From positions 1,178,001-1,242,000 of the forward strand of contig NC_018011.1 in NCBI RefSeq assembly GCF_000265365.1: a stretch of 64,000 nucleotides of DNA, written 5' to 3'. Source of the DNA: Alistipes finegoldii DSM 17242. Lineage in GTDB: Bacteria > Bacteroidota > Bacteroidia > Bacteroidales > Rikenellaceae. Positions 36,480 through 44,865 of this stretch are shown one piece after another; the first letter of the stretch is position 1, and every line of letters begins with the position of its first letter. The notes under the pieces were generated by a model. That model saw only the letters and a program-made list of their open reading frames with translations. It was not told where the DNA came from and searched no databases. The position numbers and the translations under genes are program-made.

Positions 36480-37487
36480 ATGTCCGGACGCCGCACCGCC
36501 ATACTTTTCACCGTTCTGTCGCTGCTGACCGCCGCGCTTTTCACGGCCGACCTGCTGATCGGCTCGGTCGCAGTGGCCCTGCGCGACATCTGGGCCGCGC
36601 TCACGGGCGGTTCGTGCGACCCGGCCGTGCGCGACATCATCCTCAAAATCCGCCTGCTCAAAGCCGTCACGGCGCTCTTCGCCGGCGCGGCCCTCGCCGC
36701 CAGCGGCCTGCAGATGCAGACCCTCTTCCGCAATCCGCTCGCCGGTCCCTACGTGCTGGGCATCAGTTCGGGCGCCGGTCTGGGCGTGGCGCTGTTCCTC
36801 TTGGGCGCGCCCCTGCTGGGCGTCTCGGCGCACTCGTTCGTCCAGTCGCTCGGCATCGCGGGCGCAGCGTGGCTCGGCGCGGCCCTCGTGCTGCTGATCG
36901 TCATGGCCGTCAGCCGCCGCATCAAAGACATCATGGTGATCCTGATCCTCGGCATGATGTTCGGTTCGGGCGTCAGCTCCGTGGTCGAAATCCTCCAGTA
37001 CCTTTCGAGCGAAGCGGCGCTCAAATCGTTCGTCATCTGGACCATGGGCTCTCTGGGCGACGTCACGGGCGGCAACCTCGTCCTGATGCTCCCGGTCATC
37101 ACCGCGGGTCTCGCGCTCTCCGTCGCCGTCATCAAGCCGCTCAACCTGCTGCTGCTGGGCGAAAACTACGCCCGCACGATGGGTCTCAACATCCAGCGCA
37201 CCCGCACGCTGCTGTTCCTCTCCACGGTCCTGCTCGCAGGCACCGTCACGGCCTTCTGCGGCCCGGTGGGATTCATCGGACTGGCCGTGCCGCACCTCGC
37301 GCGCATGCTCTTCGCCAGCGCCGACCACCGCGTCCTGATGCCCGCGTCGATGCTTTCGGGCGCCGCCCTGCTGCTGGTCTGCGACCTTATTTCCAAATCG
37401 CTGGCCCTCCCGATCAACACCGTCACGGCCCTGATGGGCATCCCCGTGGTGATCGTCGTAGTCGTCCGCAACCGCAATCTCTTCTGA
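36480..37487 (+). CDS. FecCD-family ABC transporter permease
   Basis: 335 residues with nine to ten hydrophobic segments; inner-membrane channel subunit of an iron-chelate or vitamin B12 importer. Diagnostic blocks: LAASGLQMQTLFRNPLAGPYVLGISSGAGLG and the coupling-helix region CGPVGFIGLAVPHLARMLFASADHRVLMPASML. ATG 36480 follows the binding-protein stop by 17 bases; the gene ends two bases before the ATPase start. The three genes form one operon. Confidence 0.95.
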   Translation: MSGRRTAILFTVLSLLTAALFTADLLIGSVAVALRDIWAALTGGSCDPAVRDIILKIRLLKAVTALFAGAALAASGLQMQTLFRNPLAGPYVLGISSGAGLGVALFLLGAPLLGVSAHSFVQSLGIAGAAWLGAALVLLIVMAVSRRIKDIMVILILGMMFGSGVSSVVEILQYLSSEAALKSFVIWTMGSLGDVTGGNLVLMLPVITAGLALSVAVIKPLNLLLLGENYARTMGLNIQRTRTLLFLSTVLLAGTVTAFCGPVGFIGLAVPHLARMLFASADHRVLMPASMLSGAALLLVCDLISKSLALPINTVTALMGIPVVIVVVVRNRNLF

Positions 37488-37488
37488 A

Positions 37489-38253
37489 ATGAGCATCGCC
37501 CTTCGCCATATCACCCTCGCCTACGGCCAGCGCATCCTGCTGCGCGACGTCTCGGCCTCGGTCCCTCCGGGATCGCTCACGGCCCTGATCGGCCGCAACG
37601 GCACCGGCAAGAGCACCCTGCTGCGGACCGTCGCCGGTCTGGGCGCCGCCGCGTCCGGCGGGATCGAACTCTGCGGCAAACCCCTCGCAGCGCTCACCCC
37701 GCTCCAGCGGGCTTCGACCGTCAGCTTCGTCACCACCGACAAGGTGCGCATCGCCAACCTCGCCTGCGAAGACGTCGTGGCCCTCGGCCGCGCCCCCTAC
37801 ACCAACTGGATCGGACGCATGCAGGAGACCGACCGCGACATCGTGGCCCGTTCGCTCCGGCTGGTCGGCATGGAGGCTTTCGCCTGCAAAACGATGGACC
37901 GCATGTCCGACGGCGAATGCCAGCGCATCCTGATCGCCCGTGCGCTGGCGCAGGACACCCCCGTGATCCTGCTCGACGAACCCACCGCCTTCCTCGACCT
38001 TCCGAACCGTTACGAACTGGCGACGCTGCTGCGCCGTCTGGCCCACGACGAGGGTAAATGCATCCTCTTCTCGACGCACGACCTCGACGTCGCGCTGGGA
38101 TTGTGCGACGCCGTCGCGCTGATCGACACGCCCGACCTGCACTGCCTTCCCGCCTCCGACATGGCCTCCAGCGGCCATATCGAGCGGCTTTTCGCCGGCG
38201 CCGGCATCTCGTTCGACCCCGCGACGCTGACGATCCGGCTCACAAAAAAGTAA
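37489..38253 (+). CDS. ABC transporter ATP-binding protein (FecE/BtuD-like)
   Basis: 254-residue ATPase of the importer. Walker A GRNGTGKST (about 35-43), a Q-loop-region substitution (FVTTDKV), signature DGECQRILIARALAQD, Walker B VILLDEPTAFLD and switch His in FSTHDLD. The signature reads MSDGE rather than the canonical LSGGQ, a tolerated variant. Last gene of the uptake operon. Confidence 0.94.
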   Translation: MSIALRHITLAYGQRILLRDVSASVPPGSLTALIGRNGTGKSTLLRTVAGLGAAASGGIELCGKPLAALTPLQRASTVSFVTTDKVRIANLACEDVVALGRAPYTNWIGRMQETDRDIVARSLRLVGMEAFACKTMDRMSDGECQRILIARALAQDTPVILLDEPTAFLDLPNRYELATLLRRLAHDEGKCILFSTHDLDVALGLCDAVALIDTPDLHCLPASDMASSGHIERLFAGAGISFDPATLTIRLTKK

Positions 38254-38279
38254 CGAATTCAATATTTTTCGGCTTTTTT

Positions 38280-38310
38280 TTTGTTCGACTCACTTTTTTG
38301 TTTACCTTTG
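38280..38310 (+). promoter_or_regulatory. Consensus promoter for tRNA-Glu
   Basis: TTTG (38280-38283), a 19-base spacer, then TACCTTTG (38303-38310): a full match to the Bacteroidota housekeeping promoter, 43 bases before the tRNA. Confidence 0.8.
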
Positions 38311-38353
38311 CACCGCTAAAGTTACCCTTACAAGGGGCAGCAATAGTGGTAAA

Positions 38354-38425
38354 GGCCCATTCGTCTATCGGTTAGGACGCAAGATTTTCATTCTTGAAAG
38401 AGGAGTTCGACTCTCCTATGGGCTA
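38354..38425 (+). tRNA. tRNA-Glu (anticodon TTC)
   Basis: Acceptor GGCCCAT / ATGGGCT, D arm CGTC...GGAC, anticodon stem CAAGA/TCTTG with loop TTTTCAT giving anticodon TTC, T arm GAGGAG-TTCGACT-CTCCT-type. CCA is not encoded (ACTA follows). Confidence 0.93.
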
Positions 38426-38632
38426 CTAACGAGGAGACCTGCGGGCCGGCACGAAACCAGAGAGGGGAGGGGAGGCGAATCCCGGAACTTCGGAAAGCCG
38501 CAAGGCGGACGGCGGCATGCGGATCTCTACGGGTGATACTTTTCGAGGAGCGGACCGAGCGTCTATCCACACGCAGCCACGGCTGTTTACCGATTTAGCA
38601 ACTGAAAAAGTAAAAAATAAAAAACTGGAATT
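38426..38632 (+). other. Leader between tRNA-Glu and rpsT
   Basis: 207 bases with no separate TAnnTTTG promoter, so rpsT may be transcribed from the tRNA-Glu promoter. It holds several GC hairpins (for example around 38495-38520). Autoregulation of S20 through this leader is possible but nothing diagnostic was seen. Confidence 0.4.
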
Positions 38633-38884
38633 ATGGCAAACCATAAGTCATCGAAAAAGCGAATTCGTCAGACGCTGACCAAGCGCGCCCACAACCGTCT
38701 TTACCACAAGACGGCACGCAATGCCGTGAAAGCGCTCCGCAACACCACGGAGAAGAGCGCCGCCGAGGCCCTGCTTCCCAAGGTAACCGCCATGCTGGAC
38801 AAACTTGCAAAGCACAACATCGTGCACAAGAACAAGGCCGCCAACCTCAAAAGCGCCATCCAGCTGCACGTGAACGCGCTCTAA
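38633..38884 (+). CDS. rpsT: 30S ribosomal protein S20 (bS20)
   Basis: 83 residues, the usual size. Starts MANHKSSKKRIRQTLTKR, a helical basic protein with SAIQLHVNAL at the end, typical of bS20. Binds 16S rRNA in the body of the small subunit. No Shine-Dalgarno sequence. Confidence 0.97.
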   Translation: MANHKSSKKRIRQTLTKRAHNRLYHKTARNAVKALRNTTEKSAAEALLPKVTAMLDKLAKHNIVHKNKAANLKSAIQLHVNAL

Positions 38885-38901
38885 GCCACTTCGCCCAAAA
38901 T

Positions 38902-38932
38902 TCAAAGCCGCCCGACGAAGGCGGCTTTTTCA
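38902..38932 (+). terminator. Rho-independent terminator after rpsT
   Basis: AAAGCCGCC paired with GGCGGCTTT around a seven-base loop, then T-rich sequence, 20 bases after the rpsT stop. Confidence 0.85.
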
Positions 38933-39043
38933 TTTCATCACCCCACCTAACCTTTCGGCTCACCGCTTCCGGAAACACCCCGCCCCCTCGCCGTAGTCCA
39001 GCCGCCACACCGCCGCTGTCCGACATCCCGACATACACCGTCA

Positions 39044-39076
39044 AAAAGAAGCCGCCCGCACACCTGCGGACGGCCC
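39044..39076 (-). terminator. Rho-independent terminator after thiL
   Basis: Minus strand GCCGTCCGC paired with GCGGGCGGC (one G-U) followed by TTCTTTTT, about 35 bases past the thiL stop. Confidence 0.75.
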
Positions 39077-39110
39077 GTTCTCCAACCCTTTCGGGAAATT
39101 CCCGCACGGT

Positions 39111-40148
39111 TTACTCCTTCTCGGCAAACCCCTGCGCCCGCAGCCGGATATCCGACCCGTCGGGCGTCACCAGATAGGCCCCGGTCGATTCGGGCGTAAT
39201 GTGGCCGATTACATCGACGCACCCCATCTTCATCACCTGCTCCTGCATCGCCAGCGGCACCGTGAAGAGCAGTTCATGATCCTCCCCGCCGTTCAGGGCC
39301 GCCACCACGGGATCGGCGTGCAGCTCCTCGGCCAGCGCATACGTCTGCTTGGCGATCGGAATCCGGTCCAGATAAATCCGCGCCCCGCACTTCGAGGCCT
39401 TGCAAATCTGCAGCAGGTCGCTGGCCAGTCCGTCCGACAGGTCGATCATCGACGTCGGAACGATGCCCTCCTCCGCCAACGCATCCACAATGTCCCTGCG
39501 CAGACGGGGTTTGAGGTATTTTTCGAGCAGGTACTCATATCCCCCGAACTTCGGTTCGGGATTCTCCACGTCCGCCAACACGCGCTTCTCGCGCTCCAGC
39601 AGCCGCAGCCCCATGTAGGCCGCTCCGAGGTTGCCCGAAATGCAGATCAGGTCGTTCTGCTGCGCTCCGCCGCGCGACACGATCCGCTCCTTGGGGGCAT
39701 GCCCTGCCGCCGTCAGGCTCAGCACCAGCCCCGTCACCGAAGCCTTCGTGTCTCCTCCAACCAGATCGATCCCCTGCTCCCTGCAGGCGAAAGCGATCCC
39801 TTCGTAAAGCTCCTGCAACGCCTCGACCGACATCTTGGCCGACACGCCCAGCGAGACCATCAGCTGCGAAGGCCGGGCGTTCATCGCCAGAATATCGCTT
39901 CCGGCCACCGTCACGGCCTTGTAACCCAGATGTTTGAGCGGGAAATAGGTCAGGTCGAAATCGACGCCTTCCGTCAGCAGGTCCGTCGAGCAGAGCACGG
40001 CTTCGCCCGCAGGAGGCAGCATGACAGCCGCGTCGTCGCCCACGGCCCGCAGCGTCGAGTCGTTCGTCGGTTCGACCCCGCTGGTCAGCAGATCTATCAG
40101 GCCGAACTCTCCCAATTCGGCGATTTCGGTACGTCGTTTCTTTTCCAT
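39111..40148 (-). CDS. thiL: Thiamine-monophosphate kinase ThiL
   Basis: 345 residues, normal length. ATP-dependent phosphorylation of thiamine phosphate to thiamine diphosphate. Signatures: GDDAAVMLPPAGEAVLCSTDLLTEGVDFDL (AIRS-like N-domain metal and ATP site), YKAVTVAGSDILAMNARPSQLMVSLG, GGDTKAS, MIDLSDGLASDLLQICKAS and LNGGEDHELLFTV. Divergent from adk. No TPP riboswitch is visible in the 93-base intergenic region. Confidence 0.96.
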   Translation of the reverse strand: MEKKRRTEIAELGEFGLIDLLTSGVEPTNDSTLRAVGDDAAVMLPPAGEAVLCSTDLLTEGVDFDLTYFPLKHLGYKAVTVAGSDILAMNARPSQLMVSLGVSAKMSVEALQELYEGIAFACREQGIDLVGGDTKASVTGLVLSLTAAGHAPKERIVSRGGAQQNDLICISGNLGAAYMGLRLLEREKRVLADVENPEPKFGGYEYLLEKYLKPRLRRDIVDALAEEGIVPTSMIDLSDGLASDLLQICKASKCGARIYLDRIPIAKQTYALAEELHADPVVAALNGGEDHELLFTVPLAMQEQVMKMGCVDVIGHITPESTGAYLVTPDGSDIRLRAQGFAEKE

Positions 40149-40164
40149 ATTATAAATTTTTTTA

Positions 40165-40172
40165 CAAAATTA
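40165..40172 (-). promoter_or_regulatory. -7 box (TAATTTTG) for thiL
   Basis: A TAnnTTTG match on the minus strand, 16 bases before the thiL ATG. Confidence 0.6.
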
Positions 40173-40179
40173 GGGAATC

Positions 40180-40212
40180 TTTGCTCTTTCCCAAAAATTT
40201 AACGTATTTTTG
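40180..40212 (+). promoter_or_regulatory. Promoter of adk
   Basis: TTTG (40180-40183), 21-base spacer, TATTTTTG (40205-40212), 29 bases before the adk ATG. It lies back to back with the thiL promoter. Confidence 0.7.
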
Positions 40213-40241
40213 TCCGGTAAATCCCAAAAACGGTTTCTATA

Positions 40242-40814
40242 ATGATAAACATCGTCTTATTCGGTGCGCCGGGCTGCGGGAAAGGCACGCAGGCGCAACG
40301 GCTGAAAGCACACTACGGCATCGAGCACGTCTCGACGGGCGAGGTTATCCGCGACGAGATCCGCCGCGGCACGGAACTCGGACGCAGTATGGAATCCTAC
40401 ATCAAAGCGGGCAAACTGGCCCCCGACGAAATCGTCATCGGCATGATCGCCAACTACGTCGCCGAACACAAGCACGCCAAGGGCTGCATTTTCGACGGTT
40501 TTCCCCGCACTACGGTTCAGGCCGAGGAGTTCGACAAAATCCTCGCCGGACACGGTCTTCAGGTCGACATCATGATCGACATCCACGTTCCCGAAGAGGA
40601 GCTGATCCAGCGCATCCTGCTCCGCGGCAAGGATTCGGGCCGCGCGGACGACGCCTCTGAGGAGGTCATCCGCGGCCGTCTCGACGTCTACCGCCAGCAG
40701 ACGGCCGTCGTGTCGGACTACTACGCCGCACAGGGCAAATACGCATCGGTAAACGGCACGGGCACGATGGACGACGTCTTCGCCCGCATCACCGACGTCA
40801 TCGCTCAACTTTAA
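40242..40814 (+). CDS. adk: Adenylate kinase
   Basis: 190 residues, the short-LID type common in Bacteroidota. P-loop GAPGCGKGTQ (about 8-17), AMP-binding HVSTGEVIRDEI, FDGFPRTTVQAEEF, LID region arginines (LLRGKDSGRADD) and RLDVYRQQTAVV. Converts AMP + ATP to two ADP. Strong promoter and terminator make it a single-gene unit. Confidence 0.96.
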   Translation: MINIVLFGAPGCGKGTQAQRLKAHYGIEHVSTGEVIRDEIRRGTELGRSMESYIKAGKLAPDEIVIGMIANYVAEHKHAKGCIFDGFPRTTVQAEEFDKILAGHGLQVDIMIDIHVPEEELIQRILLRGKDSGRADDASEEVIRGRLDVYRQQTAVVSDYYAAQGKYASVNGTGTMDDVFARITDVIAQL

Positions 40815-40841
40815 CCGCAGCGCCCCCCCCAAAAAAAACAC

Positions 40842-40875
40842 AAATCCGGAACGCACGATGCGTTCCGGATTTTTC
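40842..40875 (+). terminator. Rho-independent terminator after adk
   Basis: AAATCCGGAACGCA pairs perfectly with TGCGTTCCGGATTT around CGA, followed by T4; preceded by C8A8. Confidence 0.9.
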
Positions 40876-40891
40876 TTGCCCCCGGTTTTCT

Positions 40892-40990
40892 CCCGCTCCG
40901 CCGCTCTGCCCCTGCTCCGCCGCCCTACCCCCTGCTCCGCCGTCCTACCCCCTGCTCCGCCGTCCTGTCCCTGCTCCGCCGTCCTGTCCC
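40892..40990 (+). repeat. C-rich 20-bp tandem repeat (about five units)
   Basis: Unit CCTGCTCCGCCGTCCTACCC repeated at 40911, 40931, 40951 and 40971, with a degenerate first copy at 40892. It lies just past the adk terminator in a strongly C-biased, gene-free stretch reaching about 41185. ORFs through it are low-complexity and not credible. Confidence 0.85.
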
Positions 40991-41203
40991 CGCCCCGGCT
41001 GACCTCCCGCGCACGGTCCGACATCTCCGCCACGCCCCGTCGCCATGCCCCATCCCGCGCCCCAATCCCCCGTTCCTCGCCCCGCTCCCGCCGTCCACCC
41101 TCACACGGCCAATCACCCTTACACGCCCCAGCCCCCACATGCGGCCCTGCCCCGCCCCGGCACAAAAACGCCCCGCCCCGGCACCACGTTTCCTTTTTTT
41201 CGT

Positions 41204-41211
41204 TATATTTG
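41204..41211 (+). promoter_or_regulatory. -7 box (TATATTTG) for the lipoprotein gene
   Basis: A TAnnTTTG match 49 bases before the lipoprotein ATG at 41261; the surrounding AT-rich pocket interrupts the C-rich spacer. Confidence 0.6.
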
Positions 41212-41260
41212 CACTTAAGGCGTTATGGTGACGCCTTATCCCACTTAAATTTTTAATACC

Positions 41261-42423
41261 ATGAAAAAATCCTTACTCTACGCAACGCTCCTCTGCGCAG
41301 GATTCTATGCGGCGTCCTGTTCCGACAACGAGGGGGGGGGAAAGAGCCTGACCCCGCACCCGAATATTTTCGGGTAGCCTTCGACGGCCCCGCACTGGCG
41401 GCCGAACTCAACACCGACTTCACGGCATTCTGCCGTAAGTATGCCGAATACGTCGCCGATCCCGCCGAAAACGCCTTCTCCATGCGGCCGTCGTCCGCCG
41501 CTCCGAGCATGAACATGCCCCAGCCGCCCTCCGTCTTCTACTTGGGCAGCTACCTCAAAACCCCGACCGACAGCATCCTGCTCACCCTCTGCGTCGAAAA
41601 GGACGATTACGACAACGTGAAAACGATCACGGCCGCACCCGAAGATCCGGCCAAATCCCTCGACGTCTGGCAATACGGTCTGACCGCCTCCGAAACGCTC
41701 CGTCTGGGCGCGTTCCTCGGCACCAAATACAAAAGCCCCTCTTCGTCGGGCGTATTCCAGACCATCGACGACACCCTGAACCACATCGCCCAGCACGGCA
41801 CCGCCGAAACGCTCGCCTGCACGATCTTCGGCGTCGTTCCACAGGCCGCATACGCCGTCTTCCAACTCGACAACGGGGCCTTCACCGCCCGGCTCATGAA
41901 CAGCTACCTTAAGCTGGACTATCCCGCAATGCGCCGCTGGCTCGGCGGCGACCACGCCGCCTTCGCTGCGGAGTACTACGTTCTAGGCAACAAGATCAAC
42001 GCCTTCGGCGACCTCTACGTCTACTTCTACTATGCCAAGGACACCGCCGGCAACACCTTCACCGTCGACGTACACGCCGACAAGAACGGCGAGAAAATCT
42101 CCGAAATCGACGTCTACGTCAGCGCCGACCGCAACGACGCCGACAAGCAGCTGGCCATCTGGAAGGAATACGCCCGCGACTACGCGGACAAAGGTCTGGG
42201 CGCCTTCAAAGAGGCCTATACGACCGATTCGTGGGGCGACCGGAAGGAGACGTTCGCCGATCTTGCCGCAGCGGTCGCCCATGTCGAATCCAACGGCCGG
42301 CCGGGTCCCTTCGACGGCGGCATCATCGTCGTTTTCGAAGCCGACGGCGTCGCCACGAATCTGGTGATGAACCAGCAGTACATCTACCTGCTGATCAAGG
42401 ACCCGAACTACAACGTCGAATAA
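41261..42423 (+). CDS. Lipoprotein of unknown function, frameshifted at a G9 tract
   Basis: ATG 41261 opens a lipoprotein signal ending AASCSDNE (Cys 20). Right after it a run of nine Gs (41332-41340) throws the frame to an early TAG near 41377. The correct downstream frame (KEPDPAPEYFRVAFDG onward) is open from the tract to 42423 and contains a further 360 or so residues. Seven or ten Gs would restore a 387-residue protein. The body is acidic and rich in aromatic residues, with long amphipathic stretches and no transmembrane segment; no family is recognised. As read, the downstream piece could start only at an internal codon such as ATG 41482, without a signal peptide. Confidence 0.75.
41332..41340 (+). 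repeat. G9 homopolymer directly after the lipobox
   Basis: Nine Gs beginning within codon 24 of the lipoprotein gene, four codons past the lipidated Cys. Length 9 is out of frame; 7 or 10 is in frame. Confidence 0.9.
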
Positions 42424-42499
42424 CCTCACACACAGCCGCAAACCCCTCCGGCAGGCCGTCCCCGGCCCTCCGGAGCGAAATTAACCGGCCGAATGTCAA

Positions 42500-42536
42500 A
42501 AAAAGGGGCGCTTCCTTGCGGAGGTGCCTTTTTTTT
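42500..42536 (+). terminator. Terminator between the lipoprotein gene and rpsF
   Basis: GGCGCTTCC pairs with GGAGGTGCC (two G-U pairs) around TTGC, with A7 before and T8 after. The -33 element of the rpsF promoter lies inside its loop. Confidence 0.75.
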
Positions 42537-42546
42537 CTTACATTTG
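42516..42546 (+). promoter_or_regulatory. Promoter of the rpsF-rpsR-rplI operon
   Basis: TTG (42516-42518), 20-base spacer, TACATTTG (42539-42546), giving a leader of about 35 bases before the rpsF ATG. Confidence 0.7.
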
Positions 42547-42586
42547 CACCCGCTGAAAAGCGTAAATTAATTTAATTCCAACAATT

Positions 42587-42931
42587 ATGAACAATTACGA
42601 AACCGTTTTCATTGTCACGCCGGTTCTGTCCGATGCTCAGGTTCAGGAGGTTGCTGACAAATTCCAAGGTGTCATCACCGAGAACGGCGGTCAGATTGTG
42701 AACAAGGAGTCGTGGGGCCTTCGCAAGCTCGCCTATCCTATTCAGAAGAAGACCACCGGTTTTTACTTCTTGGTAGAGTTCACGGGCGAAGGCATGCTCA
42801 TCAACACGCTCGAAACGCAGTACCGCCGCGACGAGCGTATCATCCGTTTCTTAACATTCAAGCAGGACAAATTCGCCGTCGAGTATTCGGAGAAGCGTCG
42901 TGCAAAACTTTCTAACAAATCGGAGGAGTAA
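42587..42931 (+). CDS. rpsF: 30S ribosomal protein S6 (bS6)
   Basis: 114 residues. MNNYETVFIVTPVLSDAQVQEVADKF start and IQKKTTGFYFLVEFTGEG beta-strand are typical of bS6. It binds bS18 on the 30S platform. First gene of the conserved S6-S18-L9 operon; no Shine-Dalgarno of its own. Confidence 0.98.
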   Translation: MNNYETVFIVTPVLSDAQVQEVADKFQGVITENGGQIVNKESWGLRKLAYPIQKKTTGFYFLVEFTGEGMLINTLETQYRRDERIIRFLTFKQDKFAVEYSEKRRAKLSNKSEE

Positions 42932-42934
42932 ACC

Positions 42935-43213
42935 ATGGCACAGGAGAACAAAGCACAGTCTGAAATCCGTTACCTCAACCCGGTGTCGGTAGACGTCAAG
43001 AAAAAGAAATACTGCCGCTTCAAGAAACTCGGCATCAGATACGTGGACTACAAGGACGGAGAATTCTTGAAGAAGTTCCTCAACGAGCAGGGCAAGATCC
43101 TTCCCCGCCGCCTGACGGGTACTTCGCAGAAGTTCCAGAAGAAGGTCGCACAGGCCGTGAAGCGTGCGCGTCACCTCGCCATTCTGCCCTTCGTAACCGA
43201 TTGCATGAAATAA
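42935..43213 (+). CDS. rpsR: 30S ribosomal protein S18 (bS18)
   Basis: 92 residues. KKYCRFKKLGIRYVDYKDGEFLKKFLNEQGKILPRRLTGTS and KKVAQAVKRARHLAILPFV are the bS18 core. The start is preceded by GGAGGAG (42922-42928), which overlaps the end of rpsF and is eight bases from the ATG; a clear Shine-Dalgarno sequence is unusual in this phylum. Confidence 0.98.
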   Translation: MAQENKAQSEIRYLNPVSVDVKKKKYCRFKKLGIRYVDYKDGEFLKKFLNEQGKILPRRLTGTSQKFQKKVAQAVKRARHLAILPFVTDCMK

Positions 43214-43215
43214 TT

Positions 43216-43223
43216 AAAGGAGG
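43216..43223 (+). promoter_or_regulatory. Strong Shine-Dalgarno sequence (AAAGGAGG) before rplI
   Basis: An eight-base match to the 16S anti-SD complement, eight bases upstream of the rplI ATG. Other genes of the window lack such sites, apart from GGAGGAG before rpsR. Confidence 0.8.
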
Positions 43224-43231
43224 AAGAGACA

Positions 43232-43672
43232 ATGGAAGTTATTCTGATCAAAGATATGGAAAATCTGGGTTACGCCAACGACATCGTGAACGTAAAACCC
43301 GGTTACGCGAACAACTACCTGATCCCTCAGGGTTACGCCAAGGCTGCCACGGCATCCGCCAAGAAGGTCCTCGCCGAGAATCTCCGCCAGCGCGCTCACA
43401 AGGACGCCAAGATCCTCGCCGACGCTCAGGCGCTCGCCGAGACCATCGCCAACCTGCCGCTGTCGCTGGCCGTGAAGGCCGAGGAGGGCAAACTCTTCGG
43501 TACGGTTACCGCCGCCGATCTGGCCGAGGCGCTTGCCGCCAAAGGCATCGAGCTCGACCGCAAGGTGATCGTCGTTGACGCCATCAAGACCGTCGGCGAA
43601 TACGAGGCTGTCGCCAAACTCCACAAGGAGGTCAAGGCAGTCATCAAATTCTCGGTTACCGCCGCCGAATAA
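43232..43672 (+). CDS. rplI: 50S ribosomal protein L9 (bL9)
   Basis: 146 residues. MEVILIKDMENLGYANDIVNVKPGYANNYLIPQGYAKAAT is the L9 N-terminal domain; a connecting helix and the C-terminal domain (LFGTVTAADLAEALAAKGIELDRKVIVV) follow. Last gene of the operon. Confidence 0.98.
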   Translation: MEVILIKDMENLGYANDIVNVKPGYANNYLIPQGYAKAATASAKKVLAENLRQRAHKDAKILADAQALAETIANLPLSLAVKAEEGKLFGTVTAADLAEALAAKGIELDRKVIVVDAIKTVGEYEAVAKLHKEVKAVIKFSVTAAE

Positions 43673-43743
43673 TCCGGGGACGGAGGACCTGCCACCGGGT
43701 GCGGCGACAATCCCGGCAACGGGGTCCGAGTCCGGCAAGACAG

Positions 43744-43774
43744 TAAAAAGGAGAGCTTCAGGCTCTCCTTTTTC
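43744..43774 (+). terminator. Rho-independent terminator after rplI
   Basis: AAAAAGGAGAGC pairs with GCTCTCCTTTTT around TTCAG; perfect 12-bp stem. Probably bidirectional, serving the convergent transporter gene too. Confidence 0.9.
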
Positions 43775-43944
43775 ATTTTCGCCGGCGCTCCTTTTCCATT
43801 TCGGGCAGTTCCCGGCTCCGCCCCGGCATTTCGCATCTCTTTCCGCATCCGTCTCTCTACACTCCCCAAATTCCCCTTCACCTTCCACCGAATTTCACTT
43901 CGGGCGCCATCCGGAGCCCCGGCCACACCGTAACCGTCTGCGCC

Positions 43945-44865
43945 CTAATGCGGCGCGGCCGTCGGCGGATCTACATGCCGCGGCGGCACCGAGTAGGAGC
44001 GGAGCACCAGCCCCACCCCGACGAAGATCACCAAGGCGAAAATCACCGTGTCGGCGTGCAGTTTGTCGAGTCCCATGCCCACCGAAATGGCGATCGCCAG
44101 TACGGGCTGCAAATAGGTGTATATGCTCGACACCGTCGCGGGCACGCTCTTCAGCGCATAGTTGAGCATCAGGTTGGGAAGATAGGTCGGCACCGTCAGC
44201 ACGAACAGCGTCGGGAAAAGCGCATGCTTCGCAATGGCGGCGTAATCCGTATGAACGATCTCCTTCAGGCCGAAGGGCAGGGCGACGACCGCCGCCACGC
44301 AGTAAAGCCACCTCAACACGGTCGTAATCCGGTATTTGGCGATCAGCCGCTTGAACCACACCATGTAGAGCGACGTAACGCAGGCGCAGAGCAGAATCAT
44401 CACGTTGCCCCAGAGGTGCGAATGCTGGTGCGACGACGACGCGCCCGCCAGCACCACGGCCACGGCACCCGCCATGCCGAGCACCAGCCCCGCGATCTTC
44501 AATTTCGTGAAACGGTCCATCCCCAGCAACACCGAGAGCAGCAGCACCAGCAGCGGCACGATGGTGTCGATGATCGAGCCGTCGATGGGCGAAGTCATCG
44601 AAAGGCCGTACATGATGAACACCTTGCGCAGCACGCCGATCAGCAGCGCGGCGCCGATCAGCTTGCGCACGTCGGCCTTTGCGACCTTTTCGGCCTTCTG
44701 CCACAACAGCGGCACCAGCGAAAAGAGCGCCGTCGCGATCAGCGACCCGGAGACCATCGCCATCGGATGGACGTAACGCGGCAGCACGATGTTGTAAAAA
44801 GGGTAGTCCATGGCCCATACGATATTGCAAATCAGCAGGGCGATATGGGGTTTGAATCTGTTCAT
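43945..44865 (-). CDS. EamA/DMT-family transporter
   Basis: 306 residues with ten predicted membrane spans in two EamA repeats (first: IALLICNIVWAMDYPFYNIVL; second begins near HLWGNVMILLCACVTSLYMVWFK). A drug/metabolite exporter of unknown substrate. A His/Ser-rich loop (SSSHQHSH) lies between the repeats. Single gene convergent with rplI. Confidence 0.9.
   Translation of the reverse strand: MNRFKPHIALLICNIVWAMDYPFYNIVLPRYVHPMAMVSGSLIATALFSLVPLLWQKAEKVAKADVRKLIGAALLIGVLRKVFIMYGLSMTSPIDGSIIDTIVPLLVLLLSVLLGMDRFTKLKIAGLVLGMAGAVAVVLAGASSSHQHSHLWGNVMILLCACVTSLYMVWFKRLIAKYRITTVLRWLYCVAAVVALPFGLKEIVHTDYAAIAKHALFPTLFVLTVPTYLPNLMLNYALKSVPATVSSIYTYLQPVLAIAISVGMGLDKLHADTVIFALVIFVGVGLVLRSYSVPPRHVDPPTAAPH

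Noticed and set aside
40149..40241. TPP riboswitch upstream of thiL
   Set aside because: Only 93 bases, filled by two divergent promoters; no THI-box-like conserved blocks.
40823..40838. C8A8 run after adk as a further phase-variable tract
   Set aside because: Non-coding, between the adk stop and its terminator; no frame to switch.
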